Assembly (NCBI GenBank): GCA_900758375.1
Contig: CAAERJ010000030.1
Location: 1-64,000, forward strand
Direction: 5' to 3'
DNA length: 64,000 bases
Source of the DNA: an uncultured Collinsella sp.
Lineage (GTDB): Bacteria > Actinomycetota > Coriobacteriia > Coriobacteriales > Coriobacteriaceae
The position numbers and the translations under genes are program-made. Numbering within the stretch: position 1 is the stretch's first letter; every line of letters begins with the position of its first letter. Below, one piece after another: positions 43,178 to 51,471 of this stretch. Under the pieces are notes generated by a model. The model was given only the letters and a program-made list of their open reading frames with translations, searched no databases and was not told where the DNA came from.

Positions 43178-45253
43178 CTAACGCAGGTAGGCCTTCGCGT
43201 TGCTCAGGCTATAGGCAATCGTCGAGCCGTTGTGCAGCAGTGACGACGTCTGCGGGGTAATCGCGCCGGTAATGCCCAGCGCCAGGAGCGCTGAGTTGGT
43301 GAGCATCACCTTAGAGTAGGATCTCGTCAGACGATCAATGAGGCCCTGGCTCATGCGGCGCAGGCGCACGATTGCGGCCAGATCCGTATCGGTCAGGATG
43401 ATGTCGGCGACCTCCTTGGCGATGTCGCTTCCGCCGCCCATGGCCAGCCCCACGTCGGCCAAACCGAGCGCCGGCGAATCGTTGACGCCGTCGCCCACCA
43501 TGGCAACGTGGCGCCCCTCGCGCTTAATGCGCTCCACATAGGCGTACTTGTCCTCGGGCAGCAGTTCGGCCTTAAACTCGTCGACACCCGCCTCGCGCGC
43601 AATGCGCTCGGCCGTGCGCTCCGAATCGCCCGTGAGCATAACGACATGCTTGACGCCCAGCGCATGCAGGTCGGCGATGGCCTCACGGACGCCGGGCTTG
43701 AGCGGATCCTCGATACCGAGCACGCCGACGACCTTGCCATCAACCGCCAGATACAGCGGCGACAGGCCCTGCATCTGGGACTCGATTTGCTCCTTGATGT
43801 CGGATTCGAGCTGTGCGCCCTCGTCCTCAAATACAAAATGCGCGGAACCGATGATGGCGCGACGCCCTTCGATGGACGAAGCGATACCGTGCGCCACGAT
43901 GTACTCGACGGCGGCATGGCGCTCGCGGTGCTCGAGCCCGCGCTCACGTGCCGCATTGACCACGGCGCGTGCCACCGGATGCGGAAAATGCTCCTCCAAG
44001 CAAGCAGAAAGGCGCAGGATCTCGTCCTCGCTCCAGCCATCGGTGGTGAGCACGCAGGCAAGACGCGGCTGCGCCTCGGTGAGCGTGCCGGTCTTATCAA
44101 ACACGATGGTGTCGGCCTTGGCAAACGCCTCAAAGTACTTCGCGCCCTTGACCATAACGCCCATCTTGGCGGCATCGCTCATGGCGGTCATGACGGCGAC
44201 CGAACCCGTGAGCTTGAGTGCGCACGAGTAGTCGACCATCAGCGCCGCTGAGGTCTTGATAAGGCTGCGGGTGGTAAGCGCAACCAGGCCCGCGAGCAGG
44301 AAGTTCCACGGGACAATCTTGTTGGCGAGGTCTTCCATGTGCGACTGGCCCTCGGACTTGAGTGAATCGGCCGTCTGCACGAGCGAGACGATCGAGCGGA
44401 GCTTGGTCTGAGCCGTGTTGGCGCGCACGCGCACCAAGATGCTGCCGTCTTCCACGACGGTCCCGGCGAACACGTCGTCGCCCACGCTGCGCTCAACGGC
44501 AAGCGGCTCGCCGGTCAGGGTCGCCTGGTTGACCATGGCGCTCCCCTGCTCGACAACACCGTCGATGCAAATGGACATGCCAGTGCGCACGGCGACCAAA
44601 TCGCCGGGTTCAAGCTCGGTGGCGGCAACGCTTACCTCGGTGTCGCCGACGACCTTTTGCGCCTTATCGGGCACATCGAGCAGCGAGTTGATGAGCTCGT
44701 TTTCGCTCATGGCGCGCGTGTAGTCCTCGAGCAGCTCGCCCACATTGAGCAGGAACATCGTCTGCCCCGCAGTATCGACGTCGCGTTTGGCAAACGAGAT
44801 ACCGATGGCCGAAGCGTCGAGTACGGGAACGGTCAGGCGCGGCTGCGCCAGCTCATGAAGGGCAGCGCGCAAAAATGCCATGTAACCGGCCACGACAAAC
44901 ACCGCACGCAGAGGCGTCGGCAAGAACCAGCGACGTGCGTAGTGGGCGCCGATAAGTGTGGCAAGATCCATGACGAGCTTGTGCTTGCGTGGCTCAAGCT
45001 GCATCACGTAACCCGACTTGGCATCGGCGATAGCTTGAGCATCGAGTGCGCCCAGGGCGTCGAACACGCCCGCACGACACCGCTCGTCATATTCGAGCGC
45101 CATCTGGCCAATACGGCCATAAACGCGCACCTTGTGCACGCCGTCGATATCGCCGCTGAGCTTAAGAAGTGCATCGAGATCGCTCTCTGGCACAGGACCC
45201 GCCAATTGAAGACGGGTCCTGCCAGGGATCTCGCTAATAATCGAGAATCTCAT
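43178..45253 (-). CDS. P1B-type heavy-metal translocating ATPase
   Basis: A 691-residue metal pump. N-terminal ~75 residues form an HMA-like domain without CxxC. Then come membrane helices, the actuator TLTGEP (246-250), the phosphorylation site DKTGTLT (Asp386), the HP region FPHPVARAV and GDGVNDSPALGLAD. The membrane metal motif is Ser-Cys-Ala (DYSCALKLT, 341-349) instead of Cys-Pro-Cys, so the transported ion is not predictable from the classical copper or zinc classes; iron or manganese export is a guess. It is preceded by a DUF6110 gene in the same operon. Confidence 0.9.
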   Translation of the reverse strand: MRFSIISEIPGRTRLQLAGPVPESDLDALLKLSGDIDGVHKVRVYGRIGQMALEYDERCRAGVFDALGALDAQAIADAKSGYVMQLEPRKHKLVMDLATLIGAHYARRWFLPTPLRAVFVVAGYMAFLRAALHELAQPRLTVPVLDASAIGISFAKRDVDTAGQTMFLLNVGELLEDYTRAMSENELINSLLDVPDKAQKVVGDTEVSVAATELEPGDLVAVRTGMSICIDGVVEQGSAMVNQATLTGEPLAVERSVGDDVFAGTVVEDGSILVRVRANTAQTKLRSIVSLVQTADSLKSEGQSHMEDLANKIVPWNFLLAGLVALTTRSLIKTSAALMVDYSCALKLTGSVAVMTAMSDAAKMGVMVKGAKYFEAFAKADTIVFDKTGTLTEAQPRLACVLTTDGWSEDEILRLSACLEEHFPHPVARAVVNAARERGLEHRERHAAVEYIVAHGIASSIEGRRAIIGSAHFVFEDEGAQLESDIKEQIESQMQGLSPLYLAVDGKVVGVLGIEDPLKPGVREAIADLHALGVKHVVMLTGDSERTAERIAREAGVDEFKAELLPEDKYAYVERIKREGRHVAMVGDGVNDSPALGLADVGLAMGGGSDIAKEVADIILTDTDLAAIVRLRRMSQGLIDRLTRSYSKVMLTNSALLALGITGAITPQTSSLLHNGSTIAYSLSNAKAYLR

Positions 45254-45271
45254 AGTTTGCGCCTGGGAGCG

Positions 45272-45517
45272 TTACTCAGCTGCCTCGTCAGCAGCGGCCT
45301 CGCTCTGGGTGATGTAAGCAGCCTCGGCAACCATATCGTCGACCTCGGCCTTAGCCTGCTCGACCATGTCCTGGTAGCCGTTCTTGATGCGCATGCCGCA
45401 CGCAATGCCCTGCACGCAGGCATTCTTTACCGGAGCGCTGGTGAGCAGCTTGATGCCAGCCGTACCAAGCAGAAAACCGCCACCAACAAGCAGGGTGTTA
45501 AACGTGGACTTCTTCAT
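45272..45517 (-). CDS. DUF6110-like small membrane-anchored protein
   Basis: An 81-residue protein with one N-terminal hydrophobic segment (MKKSTFNTLLVGGGFLLGTAGIKLL) and a helical, acidic tail with YQDMVEQAKAEVDDMVAEAAYI. It matches the DUF6110 pattern, small proteins found beside this class of metal ATPase. Two cysteines (ACVQGIACG) follow the membrane segment and could bind metal. It lies 18 bp upstream of the ATPase and is the first gene of the operon; AGGGAGAG precedes the start. Confidence 0.82.
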   Translation of the reverse strand: MKKSTFNTLLVGGGFLLGTAGIKLLTSAPVKNACVQGIACGMRIKNGYQDMVEQAKAEVDDMVAEAAYITQSEAAADEAAE

Positions 45518-45600
45518 GATGTCTCTCCCTTTTCCGCAACAACTGCGGCACGGTGCCTTAGCACCCGAGTAAATAAGTTTGCTCGAGCACACTTTTGGAA

Positions 45601-45632
45601 AATAGTTTAGTTTATCTAACTATTAAGGTCAA
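45601..45632 (-). promoter_or_regulatory. Promoter and palindromic operator of the metal ATPase operon
   Basis: Minus-strand TTGACC (45627-45632) and TAAACT (45604-45609), 17-bp spacer. The spacer and -10 lie in an imperfect palindrome (AATAGTT ... AACTATT with inner TTAG/CTAA), resembling sites of DtxR/MntR-type metal repressors; that assignment is an inference. Confidence 0.6.
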
Positions 45633-45754
45633 CAAAGGTTAACTTTTTGGAAATCTTGGGTCGCGGAACAATCGGCTTCTGGCGATCCGCCCGCCGCGAT
45701 GCACATCTCCGACATCCAAGAAAGGCTCTCCCCCGGCCCAACGAATCGAGGTCT

Positions 45755-45920
45755 AATACTTTTCCGCGAAGTGAACGAGCAAAATTGGACCCCCGAAGCA
45801 TCCGCATTTTTTCGCAGCAAAACCGCAGGAAACACTCGACAAAACCGCAGGAAACCGAGCCAAAAAAGTGTTGATGTTTCAGGGGTCCAAAATAGGTCGT
45901 TCACTTCGCGGAAAAGTATT
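45755..45920. repeat. Long palindromic element E
   Basis: The outer 24 bp (45755-45778 / 45897-45920) pair perfectly and pairing continues imperfectly to about 48 bp per arm, including TTGGACCCC. The 70-bp interior has two direct copies of AAAACCGCAGGAAAC (45819-45833, 45841-45855). No coding capacity or target duplication is evident; a MITE-like or structured RNA element. Confidence 0.8.
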
Positions 45921-45946
45921 CACCTTCGTTTTCAACATCCATAAAG

Positions 45947-46145
45947 AATGAGGGCGCCATCGGCGCCCTCATTCACCAAATTCCATTCAGCCCACCTGAC
46001 CCGAACGGCCGAGTCGTCACGGAACCGAGGGGCCGGGCGCAGGGCCTTGCCTCTCAATGAGTTCCCTTCAAAACAATGGGCGTGCCGACGGCACGCCCAT
46101 TCACTCGATTTCATTCAGCCCACCTGACCCGAACGGCCGAGTCGT
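45947..46145 (-). ncRNA. Tandem structured units behind gatB, each ending in a terminator hairpin
   Basis: Two units share an identical 34-bp block (45984-46017 and 46112-46145, 128 bp apart) and flanking GGAACC/GAGTTCC. Each block is followed on the minus strand by a perfect 12-bp hairpin of different sequence: AATGGGCGTGCC (46075-46101, then GTTTTG) and AATGAGGGCGCC (45947-45973, then CTTTA). Covarying stems around a fixed block suggest a structured RNA or two tandem small RNAs in the gatB 3' region. Confidence 0.5.
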
Positions 46146-46146
46146 T

Positions 46147-46293
46147 GCGGAACCCGGGAGCCCCGGCAGGGCGGGTGCTTGCTCAAAATGAGTTCCGCAC
46201 GCAAAGAAGGCCACTTAATGTGGCCTTCGTCTTGCGCAGGACTGTTTGAAATTTTGAGGAAGCACCCGCCCTGCCGGGGCTCCCGGGTTCCGC
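46147..46293. repeat. Large palindromic element D2 with 34-bp perfect arms
   Basis: Arms 46147-46180 and 46260-46293 are perfect complements and extend to about 43 bp with one mismatch. The inner hairpin GAAGGCCAC / GTGGCCTTC (46206-46228) has the loop TTAAT, i.e. ATTAA on the minus strand, as in D1. The right arm touches the gatB stop codon, so on the minus strand this is the first thing after gatB. Confidence 0.88.
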
Positions 46294-47970
46294 TTACGAG
46301 AGCGACGTTCTCAGCAACTCGTTGAAGAGCTTCGGATTGCCCTTGCCGCGGCTCGCTTTCATGCACTGGCCTACCAAAAAGCCGATGACCTTCTGGTTGC
46401 CGTCACGATACTGCTGCGCCTGATCGGCACAGTTTGCCAGCACCTCGTCCACGATCGGCTGCAGCGCGCCGGCATCGCTCACCTGACGCATACCGCGCTC
46501 GTCGACGATCTTGTTGGGGTCGTCGCCGGTCTGGGCCATGGCCTCAAAGACCTCGTGAGCCTGGTTGGAGCTGATGGCATCGGTCGCCAGCAGCTTGGCA
46601 AGAGCGGCCACCTGAGCCGGCACGATGCCGGACTCGGCCAGCGAGACGCCCGCGCCCTTAAGGTAGGCGATCATCTCGTTGACCAGCAGGTTTGCGACCG
46701 TCTGGGCTTCCTTACCGGCCATACCAGCAGCAGCGGCCTCAAAGAAGTCGGCAAACTCGGGGTCGCCGGCAATCTGCTCGGCATCGGCCGTCTTAATGCC
46801 AAAGTCGGCCTCAAAACGGACGCGCTTGGCATCGGGCAGCTCGGGAATCTCGCCACGGCAGCGGTCGATGAACTCGTCGTCCAGATCGAACGGAGCCAGG
46901 TCGGGGTCGGGGAACAGACGATAGTCGTCGGCCGTCTCCTTAACGCGCATGACCACGGTGCGCTTGCGGCTGGGCTCCCAGTGGCGGGTCTCCTGATAGA
47001 TGATGCCGCCTTCCTCGAGCACCTCGGCCTGGCGGCAGATCTCGTAGGCAAGGCCATCGTGCAGGCTCTTGAACGAGTTGAGGTTCTTGAGCTCAGTCTT
47101 GGTGCCCAGCTTGGTCTCGCCGCGGCGGCGCAGCGACACGTTGCCGTCGCAGCGCATGGAACCCTTCTCCATGGAGCAGTCCGAAATGCCCAGCGTCACA
47201 AAGATGCGACGGAGCTTTTCCATAAACAGACGCGCTTCCTCGGGCGTGCGCAGATCGGGCTCAGTCACGAGCTCAATCAAAGGCGTGCCGCAGCGGTTGT
47301 AGTCGACGAGCGACTCGGCCGCGGCGGTAATGCGGCCCTCGGCACCGCCCACGTGCACCATCTTGGCGGCATCCTCCTCCATGTGGATGCGCAGGATGCG
47401 GATAGGCACCGTGTAGGAACCGTCCTCGCGACGCTCGGGCATCTGCAGGTTGGACGCGTCATAGCTGGCCAGATGGCCGGCGTGCTGATTGCCCTCGCGT
47501 ATGGTCGACGTCATGGACGTGGACAGGCCCTCGGCGTTGGCCGAAGCGCTCGCCAGGCTCTGGGCCTCGGCCTCACCAAACGCGCAGTCGGGGCGCTCGG
47601 CGGCACCGCGACCGGTCACGTCCAGGTCCAGGTGACCGTACATGGCAAAGGCAACCGGACCCTGCGTGGTCTGGAAGTTCTTGGCCATATCGGGATAGAA
47701 GTAGTGCTTGCGGTAGAACATCGAGTGGCGCTGGATCTCGCAGTTGGTGGCGAGACCGGCCTTGACGATGCTCTCGATGGCGCGCTTGTTGGGCACCGGC
47801 AGTGCGCCGGGCAGGCCCAGGCACACCGGGCACACGTTGGCGTTGGGCTCATCATCGTGGCTGAGCTTGCAGTTGCAGAACATCTTGGTATCGAGTGCGG
47901 TGAGCTCGGTATGGATCTCCAGGCCGATCACGGCCTCCCAATCCTGCAGGACCTCGGAAAGCTCCTTCAT
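46294..47970 (-). CDS. gatB: Asp-tRNA(Asn)/Glu-tRNA(Gln) amidotransferase subunit B
   Basis: It binds misacylated tRNA and activates the carboxylate for amidation. Motifs: WEAVIGLEIHTEL, CPVCLGLPGALPVPN, HYFYPDMAKNFQ, RIHMEEDAAKMVH, DYNRCGTPLIELVTEPDL and the C-terminal tail domain with LLNE-like LLVNEMIAYLK. At 558 residues it is about 75 longer than usual because of an insertion around residues 120-180 (AERPDCAFGEAEAQSL ... MPERREDGSYTVP). Its start overlaps the gatA stop. Confidence 0.95.
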   Translation of the reverse strand: MKELSEVLQDWEAVIGLEIHTELTALDTKMFCNCKLSHDDEPNANVCPVCLGLPGALPVPNKRAIESIVKAGLATNCEIQRHSMFYRKHYFYPDMAKNFQTTQGPVAFAMYGHLDLDVTGRGAAERPDCAFGEAEAQSLASASANAEGLSTSMTSTIREGNQHAGHLASYDASNLQMPERREDGSYTVPIRILRIHMEEDAAKMVHVGGAEGRITAAAESLVDYNRCGTPLIELVTEPDLRTPEEARLFMEKLRRIFVTLGISDCSMEKGSMRCDGNVSLRRRGETKLGTKTELKNLNSFKSLHDGLAYEICRQAEVLEEGGIIYQETRHWEPSRKRTVVMRVKETADDYRLFPDPDLAPFDLDDEFIDRCRGEIPELPDAKRVRFEADFGIKTADAEQIAGDPEFADFFEAAAAGMAGKEAQTVANLLVNEMIAYLKGAGVSLAESGIVPAQVAALAKLLATDAISSNQAHEVFEAMAQTGDDPNKIVDERGMRQVSDAGALQPIVDEVLANCADQAQQYRDGNQKVIGFLVGQCMKASRGKGNPKLFNELLRTSLS

Positions 47971-49484
47971 TACAGCTCGCCTCCCTTCCCGGCAAAATCG
48001 GGCGCGACGGAAAGCGCGGGCGCACCCGTGGCGGCATCGGCAAAGCCGCGCTCCAGGGCGCGGGCAAACGTGAGCAGCTGACGGTCCTTAAAGGCCGGAC
48101 CAACCAGCTGGGCAGAAACGGGCAGCTTGCTGTCCTCGCCCAGGCCCAGCGGCACCGAGATGCCACCGTTGCCGCAGATGTTGAGCGAGATGGTGTACAG
48201 GTCGGAGAGGTACATCTGCGTGGGGTCGCTGATCTCGCCAAACTTAAAGGCCGTGCGCGGCGAGGCGGGCATGAGGATGGTGTCCACCTTGGCATACGCG
48301 GCGTCGTAGTCCTGCGTGATGAGCGTGCGGGCCTTTTGCGCGGCGTAGTAGTACTTGTCGTACACGCCCGAGCTCAGCAGGTAGGCACCGAGCATCTGAC
48401 GGCGCTTGGCCTCGGCGCCAAAGCCGTGGGCGCGCGACAGCGAACTCTGGTCGGACAGGTTGGCGCAGCCCTCCTCCTGATAGCCGTAGCGAATGCCGTC
48501 AAAACGTGCCAGGTTGGAGAACGCCTCGGCAGGGCCGATGACGTAGTAGGCGGCGATGGCGGCGTCCAGGTGCGGCAGGTCGACCTCGACCAGCTCGGCA
48601 CCCTGGTTCTGCAGCTCCTGGGCGGCGCGCTGAACAGCGGCCTTGACCTCGGGCGTCAGGCCCTCGGCCTCCATAAACGCAGGGATAATGCCCACGCGCT
48701 TGCCCTCGATGCTGTCGTTGAGATGCTCGGTAAAGTCGACGGCACAATCCTGGCTGGTGCAGTCGTACGGATCGTGGCCCGCGCCGGTAAGCGCGTTCAT
48801 GGCAAGCGCGACATCCTCGACCGTGCGGCCAAAGGGGCCCACCTGGTCGAGCGACGAGCCAAAGGCAACCACGCCGTAACGGCTCACGGCGCCATACGTG
48901 GGCTTAAAGCCCACCACGCCGCACAGCGACGCCGGCTGGCGAATGGAGCCGCCGGTGTCCGAGCCCAGTGAAAGCGCGACCTCGCCCGCGGCGACGGCGG
49001 CAGCAGAGCCGCCCGAGGAGCCGCCGGGCACGCGCTCGGTATCCCAGGGGTTGTTGGTACGGTGGAACGCCGAGCTCTCGGTAGAGCTGCCAAAGGCAAA
49101 CTCGTCCATGTTGGCCTTGCCCATGGGCAGGCAGCCTGCGTCGAGCATGCGCTGGACGCAGGTGGCGGTGTAGACGCTCTGGTAGTCCCCGAGCATGCGG
49201 GAAGCGCAGGTGGTGCGCGTGCCCACGAGGTTCATGTTGTCCTTGATGGCCAGCGGCACGCCCGCGAGCGGGGGCAGCGGCTTGCCTGCGGCACGGTCGG
49301 CATCCACGCGCGCAGCGGCCTCGAGCGCAAGCTCGGGCGACACCTGCAGGAATGCCTGGACCCCGCCCTCGCGCGCATCGATGGCGGCAAGAGAGGCCTG
49401 GGCCACCTCGGTAGCGGTAAAGTCGCCGGCGGCAACGCCCGCGGCGATCTGGGCAGCGGTAAGGGAATCGAAGCTTAGCGCCAT
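47970..49484 (-). CDS. gatA: Glutamyl-tRNA(Gln) amidotransferase subunit A
   Basis: The 504-residue amidase that releases ammonia from glutamine. The amidase signature GSSGGSAAAVAAGEVALSLGSDTGGSIRQPASLCGVVGFKPTYG contains the Ser-cisSer-Lys triad serines; the catalytic Lys lies in PLAIKDN. The start overlaps the gatC stop by one base, so gatC-gatA-gatB are translationally coupled. Confidence 0.97.
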   Translation of the reverse strand: MALSFDSLTAAQIAAGVAAGDFTATEVAQASLAAIDAREGGVQAFLQVSPELALEAAARVDADRAAGKPLPPLAGVPLAIKDNMNLVGTRTTCASRMLGDYQSVYTATCVQRMLDAGCLPMGKANMDEFAFGSSTESSAFHRTNNPWDTERVPGGSSGGSAAAVAAGEVALSLGSDTGGSIRQPASLCGVVGFKPTYGAVSRYGVVAFGSSLDQVGPFGRTVEDVALAMNALTGAGHDPYDCTSQDCAVDFTEHLNDSIEGKRVGIIPAFMEAEGLTPEVKAAVQRAAQELQNQGAELVEVDLPHLDAAIAAYYVIGPAEAFSNLARFDGIRYGYQEEGCANLSDQSSLSRAHGFGAEAKRRQMLGAYLLSSGVYDKYYYAAQKARTLITQDYDAAYAKVDTILMPASPRTAFKFGEISDPTQMYLSDLYTISLNICGNGGISVPLGLGEDSKLPVSAQLVGPAFKDRQLLTFARALERGFADAATGAPALSVAPDFAGKGGEL

Positions 49485-49795
49485 TACTCGCTCTCCCCCT
49501 CTCCCAAAATGGACGGCACGCGGAAGTAGCGGTCGCGCGCGCTGCCGGCGTTTTCGAGCGCAACGTCGAGCGGCAGGTCGCGCTCGGGCTCGCGCAGGTC
49601 ATCGCCCATCACGTTGGACAGGCTTCCGATGGGATGGAACGTGGGCTCCACGTCGGGCAAGTCATATTGCAAGACGGGCTCGAGCATCTGGACGGCGTCG
49701 TTCAGGTAGGACGTCATCTGGGTGAGCTCGTCATCGGTCAGTGCGATCTTTGCGTACTCGGCGATGCCGCGCACGTCTTTCTCGCTGAGTGCCAT
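49484..49795 (-). CDS. gatC: Amidotransferase subunit C
   Basis: The 103-residue chaperone-like subunit that wraps GatA. ALSEKDVRGIAEYAKIALTDDELTQMTSYLNDAVQML and the C-terminal RVPSILGEGE are typical. The ATG at 49795 follows GGAAGGGAG; it is the first gene of gatCAB. Confidence 0.95.
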   Translation of the reverse strand: MALSEKDVRGIAEYAKIALTDDELTQMTSYLNDAVQMLEPVLQYDLPDVEPTFHPIGSLSNVMGDDLREPERDLPLDVALENAGSARDRYFRVPSILGEGESE

Positions 49796-49997
49796 AGGCG
49801 CTCCCTTCCGCATAACAGATAAACCGCTCTAGTATACAAGGCAACGCCACCTGGAGCAGGTGCTTTACCTAAATGCAGCGAAAACGTAACGAGGGCGGCG
49901 GGCTGGCAGGCGGCGGGCCGGCGGTTCCGCAGTGAAACCGCACCGTCCATAGCGAAAACCGTCCCGCCCGCAACGAAAACCGTCTCGCCCGCAACGA

Positions 49998-50062
49998 AAA
50001 CCATCACAACATTCGACGTTTATCGTCAAAATCGAAATTATCATCGAATGTTGTGATGGTTT
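49998..50062. repeat. REP family B, copy 1
   Basis: Perfect 18-bp arms (AAACCATCACAACATTCG and complement, 49998-50015 / 50045-50062) with a 29-base loop. Matches the copy at 60659-60723, including much of the loop. Confidence 0.88.
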
Positions 50063-50074
50063 GGAAGCCCCCGA

Positions 50075-50107
50075 CCACCACAAAGATGCCTGTCCCCATT
50101 GTGGTGG
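50075..50107. repeat. REP family A, copy 2
   Basis: CCACCACAA... / TTGTGGTGG hairpin with ~12-base loop, 14 bp past the sortase stop; same family as 20793. Confidence 0.85.
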
Positions 50108-50121
50108 TTCTGGACGATGTC

Positions 50122-51060
50122 TTATGCCGAGGCCTTGGCCTTGCGGCGCTTACGGACCGCGTGGATCACGATGTCCAGCATCAACAGCACAATGGCCACG
50201 ACCACGATAAGCACGGCAAACTCGCGCTTGCCCCAGTGGCGGCCGGCCAGCGACTTTTGCTTGTCGACGTCCTTCTTGTTGTACTTGGTGCGCACGCAAT
50301 GCACCAGCAGACGATGGTCGTTCACGCCGTAGGGCGTGCAAGTAACGAGCGTCACCTTGTCGGCGCCGGGCTCGATGGCCAGCGACTCCATCTCCTCGGG
50401 CAGCACGACCTCAGAGTCCACCATCTTGTAGGCGAGCGTCTTGTTCATGGTATGCAGCAGCACCAGGTCGCCGGGCTCCAGCGAGTGGATGTCGTCGAAC
50501 ATGCTCAGGTTGCGCATGCCCGAGTGCGCGGTGAGCACGCAGTGCGTCGAGGTGCCGCCCACCGGCAGGCTCGTGCCCTCCAGGTGGCCGACGCCCGCCA
50601 TAAGGACTTCTTCGCTCGTGCCGTGGTAGATGGGCATGCTCACGTCGATGGAGGGGATCTCGACCCAGCTCATCATGGGGTCGCGGTCAAAGATGAGCTG
50701 CTGGGCGTAGGGTTCGATCTGGTCGGCGGGAAGTTCGGTGGCCTCGCCCGCCAGCTGCTCATTAAAGGAGCGCGCCTGGAGCAGGATGCGCTCGCGCTCC
50801 TCGGCAGACAGCGCGTCAACGGTGCTGGACACCGTGCTGATCTGGTTGAACACGCCCGAGGCCTCGAGCCGGTCCAAGACCCACGGCCAGGTCATAAGGC
50901 CCACGCCAATAAGGATGATGACGATGGTGATGAGCCGGTCGGCCCAGCGCGGCAGTCGCTTGCGACGGCGCTTGGGTTTTGGTTGAGGTTTGGGCTGAGG
51001 GCTTGAGCCGCCGTTGGCCGCGGCGTTATTGCTCTTCATATGTTTGGCGCCCTGCACCAT
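50122..51060 (-). CDS. Class C (pilus-polymerising) sortase
   Basis: A membrane transpeptidase joining pilin subunits. The 312-residue protein has a basic N-terminus, a membrane helix (~43-60), the sortase core with catalytic His179 (TAHSGM), Cys241 (TLVTCTPYGVNDHR) and Arg250, and a second membrane helix near residues 283-300 followed by a basic tail, as in class C enzymes. FDRDPMM (~124-130) may be the lid segment. GAGGAG precedes the start at 51060. It lies downstream of the pilins but is separated from them by a terminator and two TA-like modules. Confidence 0.93.
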   Translation of the reverse strand: MVQGAKHMKSNNAAANGGSSPQPKPQPKPKRRRKRLPRWADRLITIVIILIGVGLMTWPWVLDRLEASGVFNQISTVSSTVDALSAEERERILLQARSFNEQLAGEATELPADQIEPYAQQLIFDRDPMMSWVEIPSIDVSMPIYHGTSEEVLMAGVGHLEGTSLPVGGTSTHCVLTAHSGMRNLSMFDDIHSLEPGDLVLLHTMNKTLAYKMVDSEVVLPEEMESLAIEPGADKVTLVTCTPYGVNDHRLLVHCVRTKYNKKDVDKQKSLAGRHWGKREFAVLIVVVAIVLLMLDIVIHAVRKRRKAKASA

Positions 51061-51228
51061 CGCCGGTCACTCCTCTACAGCTCAGGTTGTCTAAACAAAT
51101 AATAGCCGATTAGCGAGCTTCCGCGCCGGACAACGCAGCTAGACTGCACCGTCCAGTCGAGGATAAGCCAGCATTTGAGTTTTCAAAATGTCCCGGATCG
51201 GCGGGGCGATTCGGGATACAATATCAAT

Positions 51229-51327
51229 AGAAAACGACGCACCCCGCGTAAGTGTACGAGAGCGCGGGCGGTCTAGTTTTCAGCTTTTGTTAAATGCCCG
51301 GGATCCGACCCCCGGGCATTCTTATTT
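51229..51327 (+). ncRNA. Candidate antisense antitoxin RNA, module A
   Basis: A plus-strand -10 TACAAT (51217-51222) preceded by an inverted repeat CCCGGATCG/CGATTCGGG is followed by a ~100-base non-coding stretch and a terminator AATGCCCGGG / CCCGGGCATT with CTTATTT (51293-51327). The transcript converges on, and overlaps, the 3' end of the peptide gene at 51322-51471, as antitoxin RNAs of type I systems do. Near its 5' end CGACGCACCCCG (51235-51246) recurs at the 5' end of the predicted peptide mRNA. Confidence 0.45.
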
Positions 51328-51471
51328 GCGCTTTCGGCGCAAATGCCTTCTACCGTCCGCACCGCGCGTGCGCCTACGGACCTTAAACCGAACCTCATAC
51401 GAGTCAAAAAACGCGATGACGAACGTGCCCACCGCCGCGAGGGCGGCGAGCGCGTTAAGGAATTTCAGCAT
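51322..51471 (-). CDS. Small hydrophobic peptide, type I toxin-like, copy A
   Basis: A 49-residue peptide: one membrane helix (LNALAALAAVGTFVIAFF, residues 5-22) then a strongly basic tail (VRRRTRGADGRRHLRRKRK). GGAGGT lies eight bases before the ATG, and TAAAAT at 51528-51533 is a likely -10. This shape (short helix plus charged tail, convergent antisense RNA, shared terminator) matches type I toxins such as Fst, though no sequence similarity is claimed. A second copy is at 51799. Confidence 0.65.
   Translation of the reverse strand: MLKFLNALAALAAVGTFVIAFFDSYEVRFKVRRRTRGADGRRHLRRKRK

Larger units (their letters stand above)
49796..50121. other. 326-bp gap of stacked repeats between gatC and sortase
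   Basis: From left to right: the gatC promoter region; a GC-rich stretch; a 21-bp tandem repeat CGAAAACCGTCYCGCCCGC (49953-49994, continuing degenerately); REP family B (49998-50062); and REP family A (50075-50107). There is no credible gene. Confidence 0.7.

Noticed and set aside
45629..45904. 91-codon minus-strand frame across palindrome E
   Set aside because: It reads through the palindrome arm and the metal-operon promoter and has no ribosome binding site.
46555..48081. 508-codon plus-strand frame
   Set aside because: Antisense to gatB; no domain or ribosome binding site.
49865..50083. 72-codon minus-strand frame with RCGRDGF repeats
   Set aside because: The peptide repeat is just the 21-bp DNA tandem repeat read in frame, continuing through REP family B.
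51061..51178. Clear sortase promoter
   Set aside because: A minus-strand TATTAT exists, but no matching -35 at a normal distance; not called.
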